A DNA stretch of 21,814 nt from SZUA-229 sp964531165 (GCA_964531165.1 CAZHEA010000054.1:1-21814), one strand, 5' to 3'; numbered from the stretch's first letter, positions 14,271 to 21,814 are shown. Translations and numbers: made by a program. The notes: generated from the sequence alone by a model not told the origin.

Positions 14271-15740
14271 ATGAAATTTATCGAAACCCGCGGCAATGAT
14301 GGACAACGTCCAACCCATATTAATTTTTCTGAAGCAATTTTAAGTCCCATTTCTTCATTTGGCGGTATCTATTCACCGGAATCACTGCCCGACCTTGGAC
14401 AGGGTTTTCTACAGGATCATCTGGATAAAGATTATAAATCGTTAGCCAGAAACGTCCTCGCTGCATTTGAAATCGATATCGAGCAGGATGTTATTGAAAA
14501 AGCCCTGAACTTATACGATGCATTCGATGACCCGAAAAATCCGGTGCCGGTTAATAAAGTATATGACGATTTATATGTCAGCGAGCTATACCACGGCCCG
14601 ACCCGTGCCTTTAAAGATATGGCCCTGCAACCTTTCGGCATGGTGCTTTCAGCAATAGCCCAGAAACGAAATGAAAACTACTTAATACTTGCCGCCACTT
14701 CCGGCGACACTGGCCCAGCCGCGTTAGAAACATTTAAAAACCGCGACAATGTACAGGTTGCCTGCCTGTACCCGGACGGTGGCACCTCCGATGTACAGCG
14801 CCTGCAAATGGTGACTGAAGACGCAACAAATTTAAAGGTCATCGGCATCCACGGCGATTTTGATGATGCACAAAGCGCACTGAAACAGCTACTCGGCTCG
14901 GCGACATTTAAGCAAAAATTACAGGAAAAAAATATCTTTCTGTCAGCAGCTAATTCAGTTAATTTCGGACGCATTATTTTTCAAACGATTTACCACATTC
15001 ATTCTTACCTTGAACTAGTACGCCAAAATGCGATTACACTAGGCGACAATATTTATCTAAATGTGCCCAGCGGTAATTTTGGTAATGCACTGGGTGGTTA
15101 CTATGCTATGCGCATGGGGCTACCGGTAGAAAAAATACTGATTGCATCAAACAATAATAATATTTTAACTCAACTGATTAGAACCGGTTCTTATGATTTA
15201 CGTAACACATCTGTCATTGCCACCACGTCTCCTGCCATGGATATTTTAAAGTCATCTAATATCGAACGCATTTTATTTGATTTATTCGGCGAATCACGCA
15301 CCAGTGAATTAATGCAACAACTGGACAGCGAAAACTATTATCAATTAACTAACGATGAAGTTAGCAGTTTACAGAATATTTTTGTTGCCGACTATTGCAC
15401 CGACGATGAAGGTAAAAAATATATTAAAGAGGCTTTTGCAAAAGGTTATTTAATGGACCCACACACCGCAACCTGTTTCAAAGCCTACGAAACCTGTCGC
15501 GACAAACCCTTAAAAACCATTGTTTATTCAACTGCCGAATGGACTAAGTTTTCACCGGTCATTGCTAATGCACTAACCGGCGAAGAAGATGCTAACGACA
15601 TAGATGCACTTAAATCAATTTCCAAAGAAGCCGGCATAGAAATACCAGCGGTTATTAGCGACTTGTTTGAAAAAGACATTGCTCAAAAAATAGTGATTGA
15701 TAAGAATGATATTGAAGCTGAAATATTAGCATTTTTATAA
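14271..15740 (+). CDS. thrC: Threonine synthase, long form
   Basis: This PLP enzyme converts O-phosphohomoserine to threonine, the last step of threonine synthesis. The 489 residues are longer than E. coli ThrC (428) and match the long (fungal and epsilonproteobacterial-like) group. The opening MKFIETRGNDGQRPTHINF is characteristic. Lys115 in GPTRAFKDMALQPFG is the Schiff-base lysine. ATSGDTGPAALETF and VPSGNFGNALGGYYAMRMG are the phosphate/PLP-binding loops. The start is supported by the conserved N-terminus and a promoter about 35 bases upstream; the Shine-Dalgarno is poor. hom and thrB are not adjacent, so this appears to be a monocistronic gene. Confidence 0.95.
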   Translation: MKFIETRGNDGQRPTHINFSEAILSPISSFGGIYSPESLPDLGQGFLQDHLDKDYKSLARNVLAAFEIDIEQDVIEKALNLYDAFDDPKNPVPVNKVYDDLYVSELYHGPTRAFKDMALQPFGMVLSAIAQKRNENYLILAATSGDTGPAALETFKNRDNVQVACLYPDGGTSDVQRLQMVTEDATNLKVIGIHGDFDDAQSALKQLLGSATFKQKLQEKNIFLSAANSVNFGRIIFQTIYHIHSYLELVRQNAITLGDNIYLNVPSGNFGNALGGYYAMRMGLPVEKILIASNNNNILTQLIRTGSYDLRNTSVIATTSPAMDILKSSNIERILFDLFGESRTSELMQQLDSENYYQLTNDEVSSLQNIFVADYCTDDEGKKYIKEAFAKGYLMDPHTATCFKAYETCRDKPLKTIVYSTAEWTKFSPVIANALTGEEDANDIDALKSISKEAGIEIPAVISDLFEKDIAQKIVIDKNDIEAEILAFL

Positions 15741-16000
15741 TTCGTTTCATTGCTGTCAAATAATTTTAAATACCCTGCCACTCTGCTAATTCTTCACCGT
15801 ATCCAGTGACTTTAATCTCAGTCACTGGATTCCAGCTACAAGCTGACCAAAATAACAAGTTAGTTTAATCTTCATTCAGTATTTGAAACATCATTAGTCT
15901 ACGAATTTTATTCCGGGCAGCAATATGCCCTCACAGGAATGACGAAGTTTAAATTTTCATATACGCAAACATTAACATCAATGTCACTCAAATATTGATG
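15741..16000. other. 260-base non-coding stretch with inverted repeats
   Basis: This is the convergent intergenic region between thrC (+) and the receiver-EAL gene (-). I see no coding sequence in it. It holds a perfect 11-base inverted repeat (15801-15830). Next come CACTGGATTCCAGCTACAAG (from 15824) and, further on, TTCCGGGCAG...GGAATGACGAAG (about 15910-15947), phrases like a degenerate form of a widespread GGATTCC...GGAATGACG intergenic repeat. Most of a 14-base inverted repeat lies at its right edge. Confidence 0.5.
15801..15830. repeat. Perfect 11-base inverted repeat, hairpin
   Basis: ATCCAGTGACT (15801-15811), an 8-base loop, and AGTCACTGGAT (15820-15830) form a perfect hairpin about 60 bases after the thrC stop. 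No T-run follows on either strand, so a simple rho-independent terminator is unlikely. The GTCACTGGATTCC flank resembles the arms of a dispersed intergenic repeat. Confidence 0.55.
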
Positions 16001-16007
16001 TTAATGT
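15969..16007. repeat. Perfect 14-base inverted repeat spanning the EAL gene stop codon
   Basis: ACATTAACATCAAT (15969-15982), an 11-base loop, and ATTGATGTTAATGT (15994-16007) are exact complements. The right arm includes the stop codon and last codon of the receiver-EAL gene. The stem is AT-rich and only two T follow it on the - strand. It may protect or end the leftward transcript, and could also act on read-through from thrC. Confidence 0.55.
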
Positions 16008-17185
16008 CGCTCTCTCAACCAGTCCACCAGAGCATCAGCAGCTAATGGCCGGCTAACATAGTATCCCTGCGCCACATCACAGCCCATTATCCTTAACTGC
16101 TCAAGCGTCTCCCCGTCCTCTACGCCTTCTGCAACTACCTTCATATTAAGCTTATGCCCGAGAACAATGCAGGTGTCTACAATCGCCCGTGCCACATCAT
16201 CGGCATTTAAATTACTGATAAAACTCTGATCAATTTTTAACTCTGTAAATGGCACTCGATGCAACTGAGATAAAGATGAAAATCCGGTTCCAAAATCATC
16301 AATAGAAAGATTTAAACCTTTTAAACGTAGGCGCGTTAATATATCCAGCGATGTCACCAGCTCACCCATTAGCGCACTTTCAGTTATTTCTAAAATTAAA
16401 CGGGTAGGGTCAAGCTGACTGGCTTCCAGCATGGCGGTTAATTGTTCAGGCAAAGCCAGACTGGTAATGTTTTCAGCTGAAATATTAACTGAAACAGTTA
16501 TTGTTAAACCTTTTTTTTGCCACACACTTTCCTGGTTAACAACATCCTTTATTATCCATTGGGTTAACAGACCAATTAAATTGTTTTTTTCTGCCATTGC
16601 AATAAAATGATCAGGATAAACTAATCCATGAACCGGATGCTGCCAACGCACTAAAGCTTCCACCCCGGTAAGCATACCAGTAGCAACTGCAATCTGTGGT
16701 TGATAATGCAAAACAAACTCTTCGTTAATTATGGCCTGCTTAATTTGAAAAGGTGTAATTTTAATTTCATTTAAATTATTCTGCTGAGCATTCTCAACAA
16801 ATTTTCGATTAATGTGCGTTTCCAATAAGTTTCGTAACGTATCTAATGATAACGGCTTACCCAGTGATGCAATCAGCTCCAATTCATGCGCCTGACATAA
16901 CTTTTCTGCCGAATGCAACACACCTGCATCATGGCCACTCACCAGAATTAGTGCCGGCGGGTTATCCATGCCTGCTAGCCGACGCATGACTTCTATACCG
17001 TCCATCTCCGGCATATTTAAATCAAGAATCAAAATAGACCCATCTGTAAACACACTTACCTGTTCAAAAAATACACTTGCCATGGTGTAGCCCAGAGGGT
17101 TTAAGCCAATTGACTCAACAACTTCGCTAAGCAGCTCAACCATATCGGGATCATCATCTATTAGATATACTTTTACGTTCTGCAT
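16001..17185 (-). CDS. Response regulator with receiver and EAL (c-di-GMP phosphodiesterase) domains
   Basis: This is a cytoplasmic two-domain output protein of 394 residues. The receiver (about 4-122) has the acidic pair D11/D12, the phosphoacceptor Asp55 in ILDLNMPEMDG, and Lys110 in SLGKP. The EAL domain (about 143-394) hydrolyses c-di-GMP to pGpG. Its catalytic set looks complete: E176 in VEALVRW, N234 in SVNIS, E266 and E269 in LEITES, D296/D297 in DDFGTG, K317 in ELKIDQSF, E353 in AEGVE, and Q373 in AQGYYVSRP. The gene starts seven bases after the hybrid kinase stop, so the two are almost certainly co-transcribed. The kinase, or a separate phosphotransfer protein, is the likely phosphate source. 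Confidence 0.94.
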   Translation of the reverse strand: MQNVKVYLIDDDPDMVELLSEVVESIGLNPLGYTMASVFFEQVSVFTDGSILILDLNMPEMDGIEVMRRLAGMDNPPALILVSGHDAGVLHSAEKLCQAHELELIASLGKPLSLDTLRNLLETHINRKFVENAQQNNLNEIKITPFQIKQAIINEEFVLHYQPQIAVATGMLTGVEALVRWQHPVHGLVYPDHFIAMAEKNNLIGLLTQWIIKDVVNQESVWQKKGLTITVSVNISAENITSLALPEQLTAMLEASQLDPTRLILEITESALMGELVTSLDILTRLRLKGLNLSIDDFGTGFSSLSQLHRVPFTELKIDQSFISNLNADDVARAIVDTCIVLGHKLNMKVVAEGVEDGETLEQLRIMGCDVAQGYYVSRPLAADALVDWLRERH

Positions 17186-17192
17186 AGTTACT

Positions 17193-19790
17193 CTAGTCCA
17201 GTATTTTGCGTATCCGGTTTGCCAGATCCTGTCGGGAGTACGGCTTACTTAACAAACCTTTTTCAAACCTTGACCACTTCATCTGTGAATGATCATTTTT
17301 ATCAACCGCCTTTAAAGTGTACCCAGAAGTTAATAGTATTTTTAACTGCGGATAATTTGATTCAGCAAACTCTGCTAATTCATAACCGTTTAATCCACCC
17401 GGCATAACCACATCGCTAAACAACAGATCAATATGTGGATGTTTTTTCAGTACATCCAGTGCCTCTTTACCATTCGCCGCGGTTAGCACTTTATAACCCA
17501 ATATTTGCAAACTATCATTTGCCAGATTACGTAACCCTTCTTCATCATCAACAACTAAAATTGTTTCACTACCTTTTGGCAGAGATTTACCTGTCGCAGT
17601 TTCAGCTGTAGTGGAGTTAATATTTTCGCCATAAGATCTGGGTAAATATATTCTAAATGTAGTTCCAATATCAATTTCAGAATAAACTTTTATGTGGCCT
17701 TTGGAGCGTTCAACAAAACCAAATACCATTGCCAGACCAAGCCCGGTGCCACTGCCTTCAGCTTTAGTCGTATAAAAAGGTTCAAAAATGCGCTGCAGAA
17801 GATCAGTTGCAATACCCTGCCCGTTATCACTTATTATAACTTCAACATAATCACCTTCGACAACACCAGGGTTATGAATACAATATTTTTCATCCAGATA
17901 ACAATTTCGAGTTTCTATCTTTAAGCTACCATTGCGACTCATCGCATCACGGGCATTAATAACAATATTAACAATCGTATCCTGAAAATCGCCAAGATCA
18001 ATTTTTGTCAACCATAAATCGTCTGCAAACGTATAACCAACTTCTATTTCAGGTGTTACAGAATACTCAATCAGACTTTTCATACTAACCAGCTGACTAT
18101 TAATACTGGTAATAGTCAGCTGCTCAGCTTTGCGTCGAGAAAAAGCCAACAGTTGTTTGGTTAATTTTGCAGCGCGTTGAGCCGTGATTTTAATCGGCTG
18201 AATACGACTCAGTATTTTTTCATCTGATATGTTTTGTAATTCCAGCAGCTCAACATTACCTAAAATAATACCCATAATGTTATTAAAATCATGAGCAATA
18301 CCCCCGGTCAACTGACCTACCGCATCCATTTTCTGAGATCGGCGCAGGGCTTCTTCTGTATACTTGCTATTAGAAATATCATGCACCACACCAATTGATG
18401 TTATGGCCTTTCCGGTTTCATCAAAATAGGTTTCGCACTGCTCTTTTACTATTTTAACCCTGCCGTCTTTCATTAATAATCTGTGTTCTATTTCGTAGGG
18501 CTGACGACTTATCAGTGACAGTTCATAAGCATCGCTAACCTTTTTTCGGTCATCCGGATGAATGACTCCCATAAAAGTATCATAGGTTGGTGAAATCTGA
18601 TTCGAATCTATTTCGAAAATCCGGTAAACTTCAGCAGACCAGTGCAAATCATTTCTAATTAAGTCCAGCTCCCAGCTGCCGATATGTACCATGCGCTGCG
18701 CCCGGGCTAAGTTTGCTTCAGCTTTATTCTGCACAGTTATATCTGTTTGCATTGCCATATAGCTCAGAGGCTTTTTTGACTCTCCCATAAAAGGCACGAT
18801 GGTTGTCGCGACCCAGTACTCATGCCCATCTTTCGCTTTATTGCAAATATCACCCGACCATATCTCACCGGCACTAATCGTCTGATACATGTCCTGATAA
18901 AAGCTTGCATCATGATATGATGATTTTAAAATTCGATTATTTTTACCAATCAGCTCACCAATACTATAACCACTGATTTTTACAAACAGATCATTTGCAT
19001 AAGTGATAGTCCCGTTTGAGTCTGTTATACCCACAATGGAGTGCTGATCAAATGCAAACTGCTGATCATGTAGTGATTTTTTTTCTTCTTCAATTTTTTC
19101 CTGTAGATTATTAAAGCCTCTAAATAAATCACCAATTTCATCTTTGCGCGTATTCGGAAGACGCGACGAATAATCAAGTGTTTGTGCTGCGACCCTGAGT
19201 GCCTGCGCTAACTGTTGAATAGGGTTTGAAAAATACTGCTGAATCATCCACGCCAATAATAACGAAGCCAGCAACATAACAAATAAGATAACAGCTGCTT
19301 CGTGTAGTTTTCTGTTTAATGTTTCATTAATTTTTTCAGTCGATAACTGAATAAAAATATAACCGTACTCGCCTCCCTGATATTCTAACGAATCAAACAG
19401 CAATAGTGAGTGATCAATAAAATCATGTTGCAGCTCAAAGCCCCATTCATCAGGCAAGCTAATATTTTGTTCAAAGCCACTCTGCTTATAAAAGAATACC
19501 GGCTGACGTTTCTCATTATATATGGTTAGAGCCTGTATTTTTTTTAAAGCCTGTAAACGTGACGTGACATCAGTCTCTACATCAACATCATCAAATGCCA
19601 CAATAGCAACAAAATCCTGGCTAAAAAACTTATTAAACACTTTTGCTTCAACAACCAGCTCATTATTTTTATTATTAACTTCCTGTGCAATCATAAAACT
19701 GAAGCTAACTGTAATAATGATAAACAATGCAACATATACTGAAAAAATCAGCTTATATTTAATGGGTATATTATTTAGGCTAAATGACAT
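17193..19790 (-). CDS. Membrane hybrid sensor histidine kinase (CHASE8-like, HAMP, PAS-PAS, kinase, receiver)
   Basis: This 865-residue sensor kinase has TM1 (about 13-34), a periplasmic segment (35-163) resembling a CHASE8 domain (VAIVAFDDVDVETDVTSRL... then LTIYNEKRQPVFFY), TM2 (165-185) and HAMP (186-238). Two PAS domains follow (about 245-352 and 365-472), then HisKA with His500 in GGIAHDFNNIMG. The ATPase domain has N612 (NARDAM), DNGQGI (655-660), FEPFYTTK and GTGLGLA (681-687). A C-terminal receiver (743-863) has Asp793 in LLFSDVVMPGG. There is no Hpt domain. It begins 24 bases after the rhodanese gene and is followed at seven bases by the receiver-EAL gene. The signal is unknown; the PAS domains show no obvious cofactor residue. 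The Shine-Dalgarno is weak. Confidence 0.93.
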   Translation of the reverse strand: MSFSLNNIPIKYKLIFSVYVALFIIITVSFSFMIAQEVNNKNNELVVEAKVFNKFFSQDFVAIVAFDDVDVETDVTSRLQALKKIQALTIYNEKRQPVFFYKQSGFEQNISLPDEWGFELQHDFIDHSLLLFDSLEYQGGEYGYIFIQLSTEKINETLNRKLHEAAVILFVMLLASLLLAWMIQQYFSNPIQQLAQALRVAAQTLDYSSRLPNTRKDEIGDLFRGFNNLQEKIEEEKKSLHDQQFAFDQHSIVGITDSNGTITYANDLFVKISGYSIGELIGKNNRILKSSYHDASFYQDMYQTISAGEIWSGDICNKAKDGHEYWVATTIVPFMGESKKPLSYMAMQTDITVQNKAEANLARAQRMVHIGSWELDLIRNDLHWSAEVYRIFEIDSNQISPTYDTFMGVIHPDDRKKVSDAYELSLISRQPYEIEHRLLMKDGRVKIVKEQCETYFDETGKAITSIGVVHDISNSKYTEEALRRSQKMDAVGQLTGGIAHDFNNIMGIILGNVELLELQNISDEKILSRIQPIKITAQRAAKLTKQLLAFSRRKAEQLTITSINSQLVSMKSLIEYSVTPEIEVGYTFADDLWLTKIDLGDFQDTIVNIVINARDAMSRNGSLKIETRNCYLDEKYCIHNPGVVEGDYVEVIISDNGQGIATDLLQRIFEPFYTTKAEGSGTGLGLAMVFGFVERSKGHIKVYSEIDIGTTFRIYLPRSYGENINSTTAETATGKSLPKGSETILVVDDEEGLRNLANDSLQILGYKVLTAANGKEALDVLKKHPHIDLLFSDVVMPGGLNGYELAEFAESNYPQLKILLTSGYTLKAVDKNDHSQMKWSRFEKGLLSKPYSRQDLANRIRKILD

Positions 19791-19814
19791 ATAAAAAGTG
19801 AATGATATTTTAGA

Positions 19815-20735
19815 TTAGTTATTAAAATTATTTGTTTCAATTGGCAAACTTGTATCATTTCCCCATTCAAACCACGAGCCATCGTAATGCGCTGCATCAT
19901 GCCCTAACTGTCGCATAATAGTATAGCTAAACGATGACTGCTTACCCTTGTTACAATATAAAATGACGCGTTTATTTTTTACCAACGGATCGTAAATTTC
20001 TCTTAAGTCCTCTAATGACTTGAGCATTTGTACACCATCAATTACAACAAAATTTTCTGTCCACGGAATATTAATTGCATTAGGAATATGTCCTGCACGA
20101 ACAGCTATTGATTTTTCACCCAGATATTCTTCTTTAGATCGCGTATCAATAATTAGTTTCTCTTTATCTTCTACCGCTAAACGCATACTGAACTTCGTAA
20201 TAAATCGCTGCGGATCAATTGCCGGTATATATTTTGATGGTCGAAGTTTAATGGCTTTCTGACTTAGTGTCTGCTGTGAATATTTCAACCAGCCCTGTAT
20301 GCCACCATTAAGCAACATTACATTTTTATGTCCATAGACTTCAAAAACCCAGAACACCCTACCCGCATCGATATAAGTATTACCATCATAAATGACAACT
20401 GCATTGTCATTATGAACCCCTGCGCGGCTAAACAGAGCGGCAATATATTTTATATTGCCGACTTTATCGATATGCACCAGAGGATTAAATGTATCAGAAA
20501 CGGGTATATTTACGGCACCAGGAATATGGCCAGCCTTAAAATCGTCTGCACTCCTTGCATCAACAACCAGCAGATCCGGATCTTGCTGATGTTGTATTAA
20601 CCATTGCGTGTCAACGAGTATCCTATTCAATCCGGTGTATTTTGCACTTGCTATAGAAACCCATAACACTAAGCCCAGCAATGAACTGAATATTATGATC
20701 ATCTTTTTAATGCTGCACGATGCGCACAAACCCAT
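19815..20735 (-). CDS. Exported two-domain rhodanese (thiosulfate/3-mercaptopyruvate sulfurtransferase)
   Basis: This is a sulfurtransferase moving sulfane sulfur to a thiol or cyanide acceptor. It has two rhodanese domains: an inactive N-terminal one (LLVVDARSADDFKAGHIPGA; Asp in place of the catalytic Cys in VVIYDGNT) and an active C-terminal one with Cys261 in LYCNKGKQSS. The chosen start (306 residues) is the ATG at 20735, preceded by AGAGGGAGA. An ATG at 20756 would add seven residues (MHQCRGR) without a clear Shine-Dalgarno. From 20735 the N-terminus is MGLCASCSIKK, a hydrophobic stretch IIIFSSLLGLVLWVSI, then ASA-K, so export to the periplasm is likely. Three cysteines before the membrane segment are odd. 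The hybrid kinase gene follows after 24 bases. A perfect FNR-type box lies upstream. Confidence 0.88.
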   Translation of the reverse strand: MGLCASCSIKKMIIIFSSLLGLVLWVSIASAKYTGLNRILVDTQWLIQHQQDPDLLVVDARSADDFKAGHIPGAVNIPVSDTFNPLVHIDKVGNIKYIAALFSRAGVHNDNAVVIYDGNTYIDAGRVFWVFEVYGHKNVMLLNGGIQGWLKYSQQTLSQKAIKLRPSKYIPAIDPQRFITKFSMRLAVEDKEKLIIDTRSKEEYLGEKSIAVRAGHIPNAINIPWTENFVVIDGVQMLKSLEDLREIYDPLVKNKRVILYCNKGKQSSFSYTIMRQLGHDAAHYDGSWFEWGNDTSLPIETNNFNN

Positions 20736-20761
20736 TCTCCCTCTGCATTGGTGCATTAATT

Positions 20762-20778
20762 TATACTATAAGAGTATA
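20762..20778. promoter_or_regulatory. Inverted repeat just upstream of the rhodanese gene
   Basis: TATACT-ATAAG-AGTATA is a perfect 6-base inverted repeat with a 5-base centre, immediately before the longer possible start (20756). It could be a repressor site or a leader hairpin. TATACT and TATAGT in it also resemble -10 elements on the - strand, but none has a good -35. Confidence 0.25.
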
Positions 20779-20924
20779 GACCATGACGCGCCACTATTAA
20801 GTGGTTTTTACAGTATTATACCGATGGATTTCGAACGGCTTGTAAGCAGCAAAAGTAATATCAGCTGTTTAACCGTTAACATTAACTCACGACTAAACAA
20901 ATGTAATGGGTTTTGCCTGTGATA

Positions 20925-20938
20925 TTGATAGAAATCAA
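20925..20938 (-). promoter_or_regulatory. Perfect FNR/Anr box upstream of the rhodanese-kinase-EAL operon
   Basis: TTGAT-AGAA-ATCAA matches the FNR/Anr consensus TTGAT-N4-ATCAA at all ten defined bases. It lies in the 230-base gap between the argG stop and the rhodanese start, where the only gene reading away is the rhodanese on the - strand. A loose -10, TACATT (20905-20900, - strand), lies 19 bases downstream, near the spacing of an FNR-activated class II promoter. Activation under low oxygen is inferred. Confidence 0.55.
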
Positions 20939-20973
20939 AGCATTTAAGAGTTTAAATACCTTGATTGCTATAG

Positions 20974-20991
20974 AGCACTTAAGTGCTTTTA
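20974..20991 (+). terminator. Palindrome with T-rich flank at the argG 3' end, + orientation
   Basis: AGCACTTAAGTGCT (20974-20987) is a perfect palindrome followed on the + strand by a T-rich stretch. argG reads leftward, so the T-rich flank lies on the wrong side to serve as its standard terminator. It could stop + strand transcription from entering argG antisense, or mark argG's 3' end by another route. Confidence 0.25.
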
Positions 20992-21814
20992 TTTATTACG
21001 CTTCGCTGCAATACGTAACCGCAATGCATTAAGTTTAATAAATCCAGCGGCATCTTTCTGGTCATAAGCCCCATCGTCATCTTCAAATGTAGCAATTTTT
21101 TCATCAAACAACGAATCATTCTCTGAACGTCTGCCGACCACCGAAACTGAACCTTTATAAAGTTTAAGACGCACATCACCATTAACATAGTACTGTGACT
21201 CATCAATCATTTTCTGCATCATCTCACGCTCTGGGCTCCACCAGAATCCGTTATAAATCAGCTCCGCATATTTTGGCATCAGTGAATCCTTTAGATGCGC
21301 GACTTCACGATCCAGCGTCAGCGACTCTATTGCCCGGTGAGCTTTAAGCATAATCGTGCCACCCGGTGTTTCATAACAACCGCGTGACTTCATGCCAACA
21401 TAGCGATTTTCAACAATATCGAGTCGCCCGATACCATTATCACCACCCAGCTTGTTAAGACTTTCCAACACTGTAGCCGGGCTCATGGCCTCGCCATTAA
21501 TAGCTACGATATCGCCTTTCTCGTAAGTAAGCTCAATATAAGTCGCCACATCCGGTGCATTTTCAGGCGATACCGACCAGCGCCACATATCATCTTCGGC
21601 TTCTGCCCATGGATCTTCCAGAATATCTCCTTCATAGGAGATATGCAGTAAATTGGCATCCATTGAATACGGTGACTTTTTCTTGTCCGCTTTAGCTTTC
21701 TGTGCGAAGTCCACGTCAATACCATGCTCTTTTGCATAATTCATCAGCGATTCACGGGAATTTAAATCCCACTCACGCCATGGCGCAATCACCTGCACAC
21801 CAGGCTTTAGTGCA
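20989..21814 (-). CDS. argG: Argininosuccinate synthase, C-terminal part (cut by window edge)
   Basis: ArgG joins citrulline and aspartate using ATP in arginine synthesis. About 275 C-terminal residues of an enzyme usually near 400 are present. The reading frame is open to the last base and begins ALKPGVQVIAPWREWDL, internal to the family, so the true start lies beyond the window; the GTG at 21798 is an internal Val codon. Conserved segments include KKSPYSMDANLLHISYEG, GGDNGIGRLDIVENRYVGMK, SRGCYETPGGTIM and YNGFWWSPE. The C-terminus ends LRLRIAAKRNK. No sign of frameshift is seen. It is separated from the rhodanese gene by over 230 bases containing an FNR-type box. Confidence 0.95.
   Translation of the reverse strand, partial: ALKPGVQVIAPWREWDLNSRESLMNYAKEHGIDVDFAQKAKADKKKSPYSMDANLLHISYEGDILEDPWAEAEDDMWRWSVSPENAPDVATYIELTYEKGDIVAINGEAMSPATVLESLNKLGGDNGIGRLDIVENRYVGMKSRGCYETPGGTIMLKAHRAIESLTLDREVAHLKDSLMPKYAELIYNGFWWSPEREMMQKMIDESQYYVNGDVRLKLYKGSVSVVGRRSENDSLFDEKIATFEDDDGAYDQKDAAGFIKLNALRLRIAAKRNK

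Noticed and set aside
20608..20922. A 104-codon open frame on the + strand over the rhodanese start
   Set aside because: It overlaps the rhodanese N-terminus antisense, has no Shine-Dalgarno and no recognisable protein features.
1..21814. tRNA, rRNA, CRISPR arrays, insertion sequences, prophage or toxin-antitoxin genes
   Set aside because: No cloverleaf, regularly spaced repeats, transposase, integrase or phage motif was seen on either strand.

Overview
The window looks like chromosome from a moderately AT-rich gammaproteobacterium. The left end has the rpoN-hpf-ptsN-rapZ order known from Gammaproteobacteria. It is extended by an HPr kinase/phosphorylase (hprK) and a compact phosphotransferase (PTS) set, as I recall from xanthomonads and several sulfur- or methyl-oxidising gammaproteobacteria. 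The lineage cannot be fixed more closely from sequence alone. No tRNA, rRNA, CRISPR array, transposase or phage gene is visible. Almost all of the window is housekeeping, signalling and periplasmic redox genes.

Region 1 (1-6925, + strand) is a nine-gene regulatory block: sigma-54 (rpoN), hibernation factor (hpf), EIIA-Ntr (ptsN), hprK, rapZ, a mannose-type EIIA, HPr (ptsH) and EI (ptsI). All phosphoacceptor residues are present: EI H202, HPr H17, EIIA-Man H10 and PtsN H67. HPr also keeps the Ser48 context for HprK. No PTS permease is present, so the phosphate chain appears regulatory rather than sugar-importing. A good sigma-54 type -24/-12 site precedes rpoN itself.

Region 2 (7105-12654, + strand) is a tightly spaced set: a methyl-accepting chemoreceptor, a MauG/CcpA-type dihaem peroxidase, a small cupredoxin, a tandem-duplicated dihaem cytochrome c, and an MsrP/MsrQ-like molybdoenzyme and membrane haem pair. 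All the soluble products carry export signals, so this reads as a periplasmic electron-transfer and oxidative-repair module with its own receptor. It sits between ptsI and mgtE, genes I recall as neighbours in related hprK clusters.

Region 3 (12750-15740, + strand) holds mgtE (Mg2+ channel) and a long-form threonine synthase (thrC) with its own probable sigma-70 promoter. A REP-like hairpin separates them. A 260-base intergenic stretch with two perfect inverted repeats follows.

Region 4 (16001-20756, - strand) is an apparent operon: an exported two-domain rhodanese (sulfurtransferase), a membrane hybrid histidine kinase (CHASE8-like sensor, HAMP, two PAS, kinase, receiver) and a receiver-EAL c-di-GMP phosphodiesterase. 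A perfect FNR/Anr box (TTGAT-N4-ATCAA) lies upstream, suggesting oxygen control of a sulfur-linked c-di-GMP pathway. The right edge cuts argG (argininosuccinate synthase, - strand), of which the C-terminal two thirds is present.
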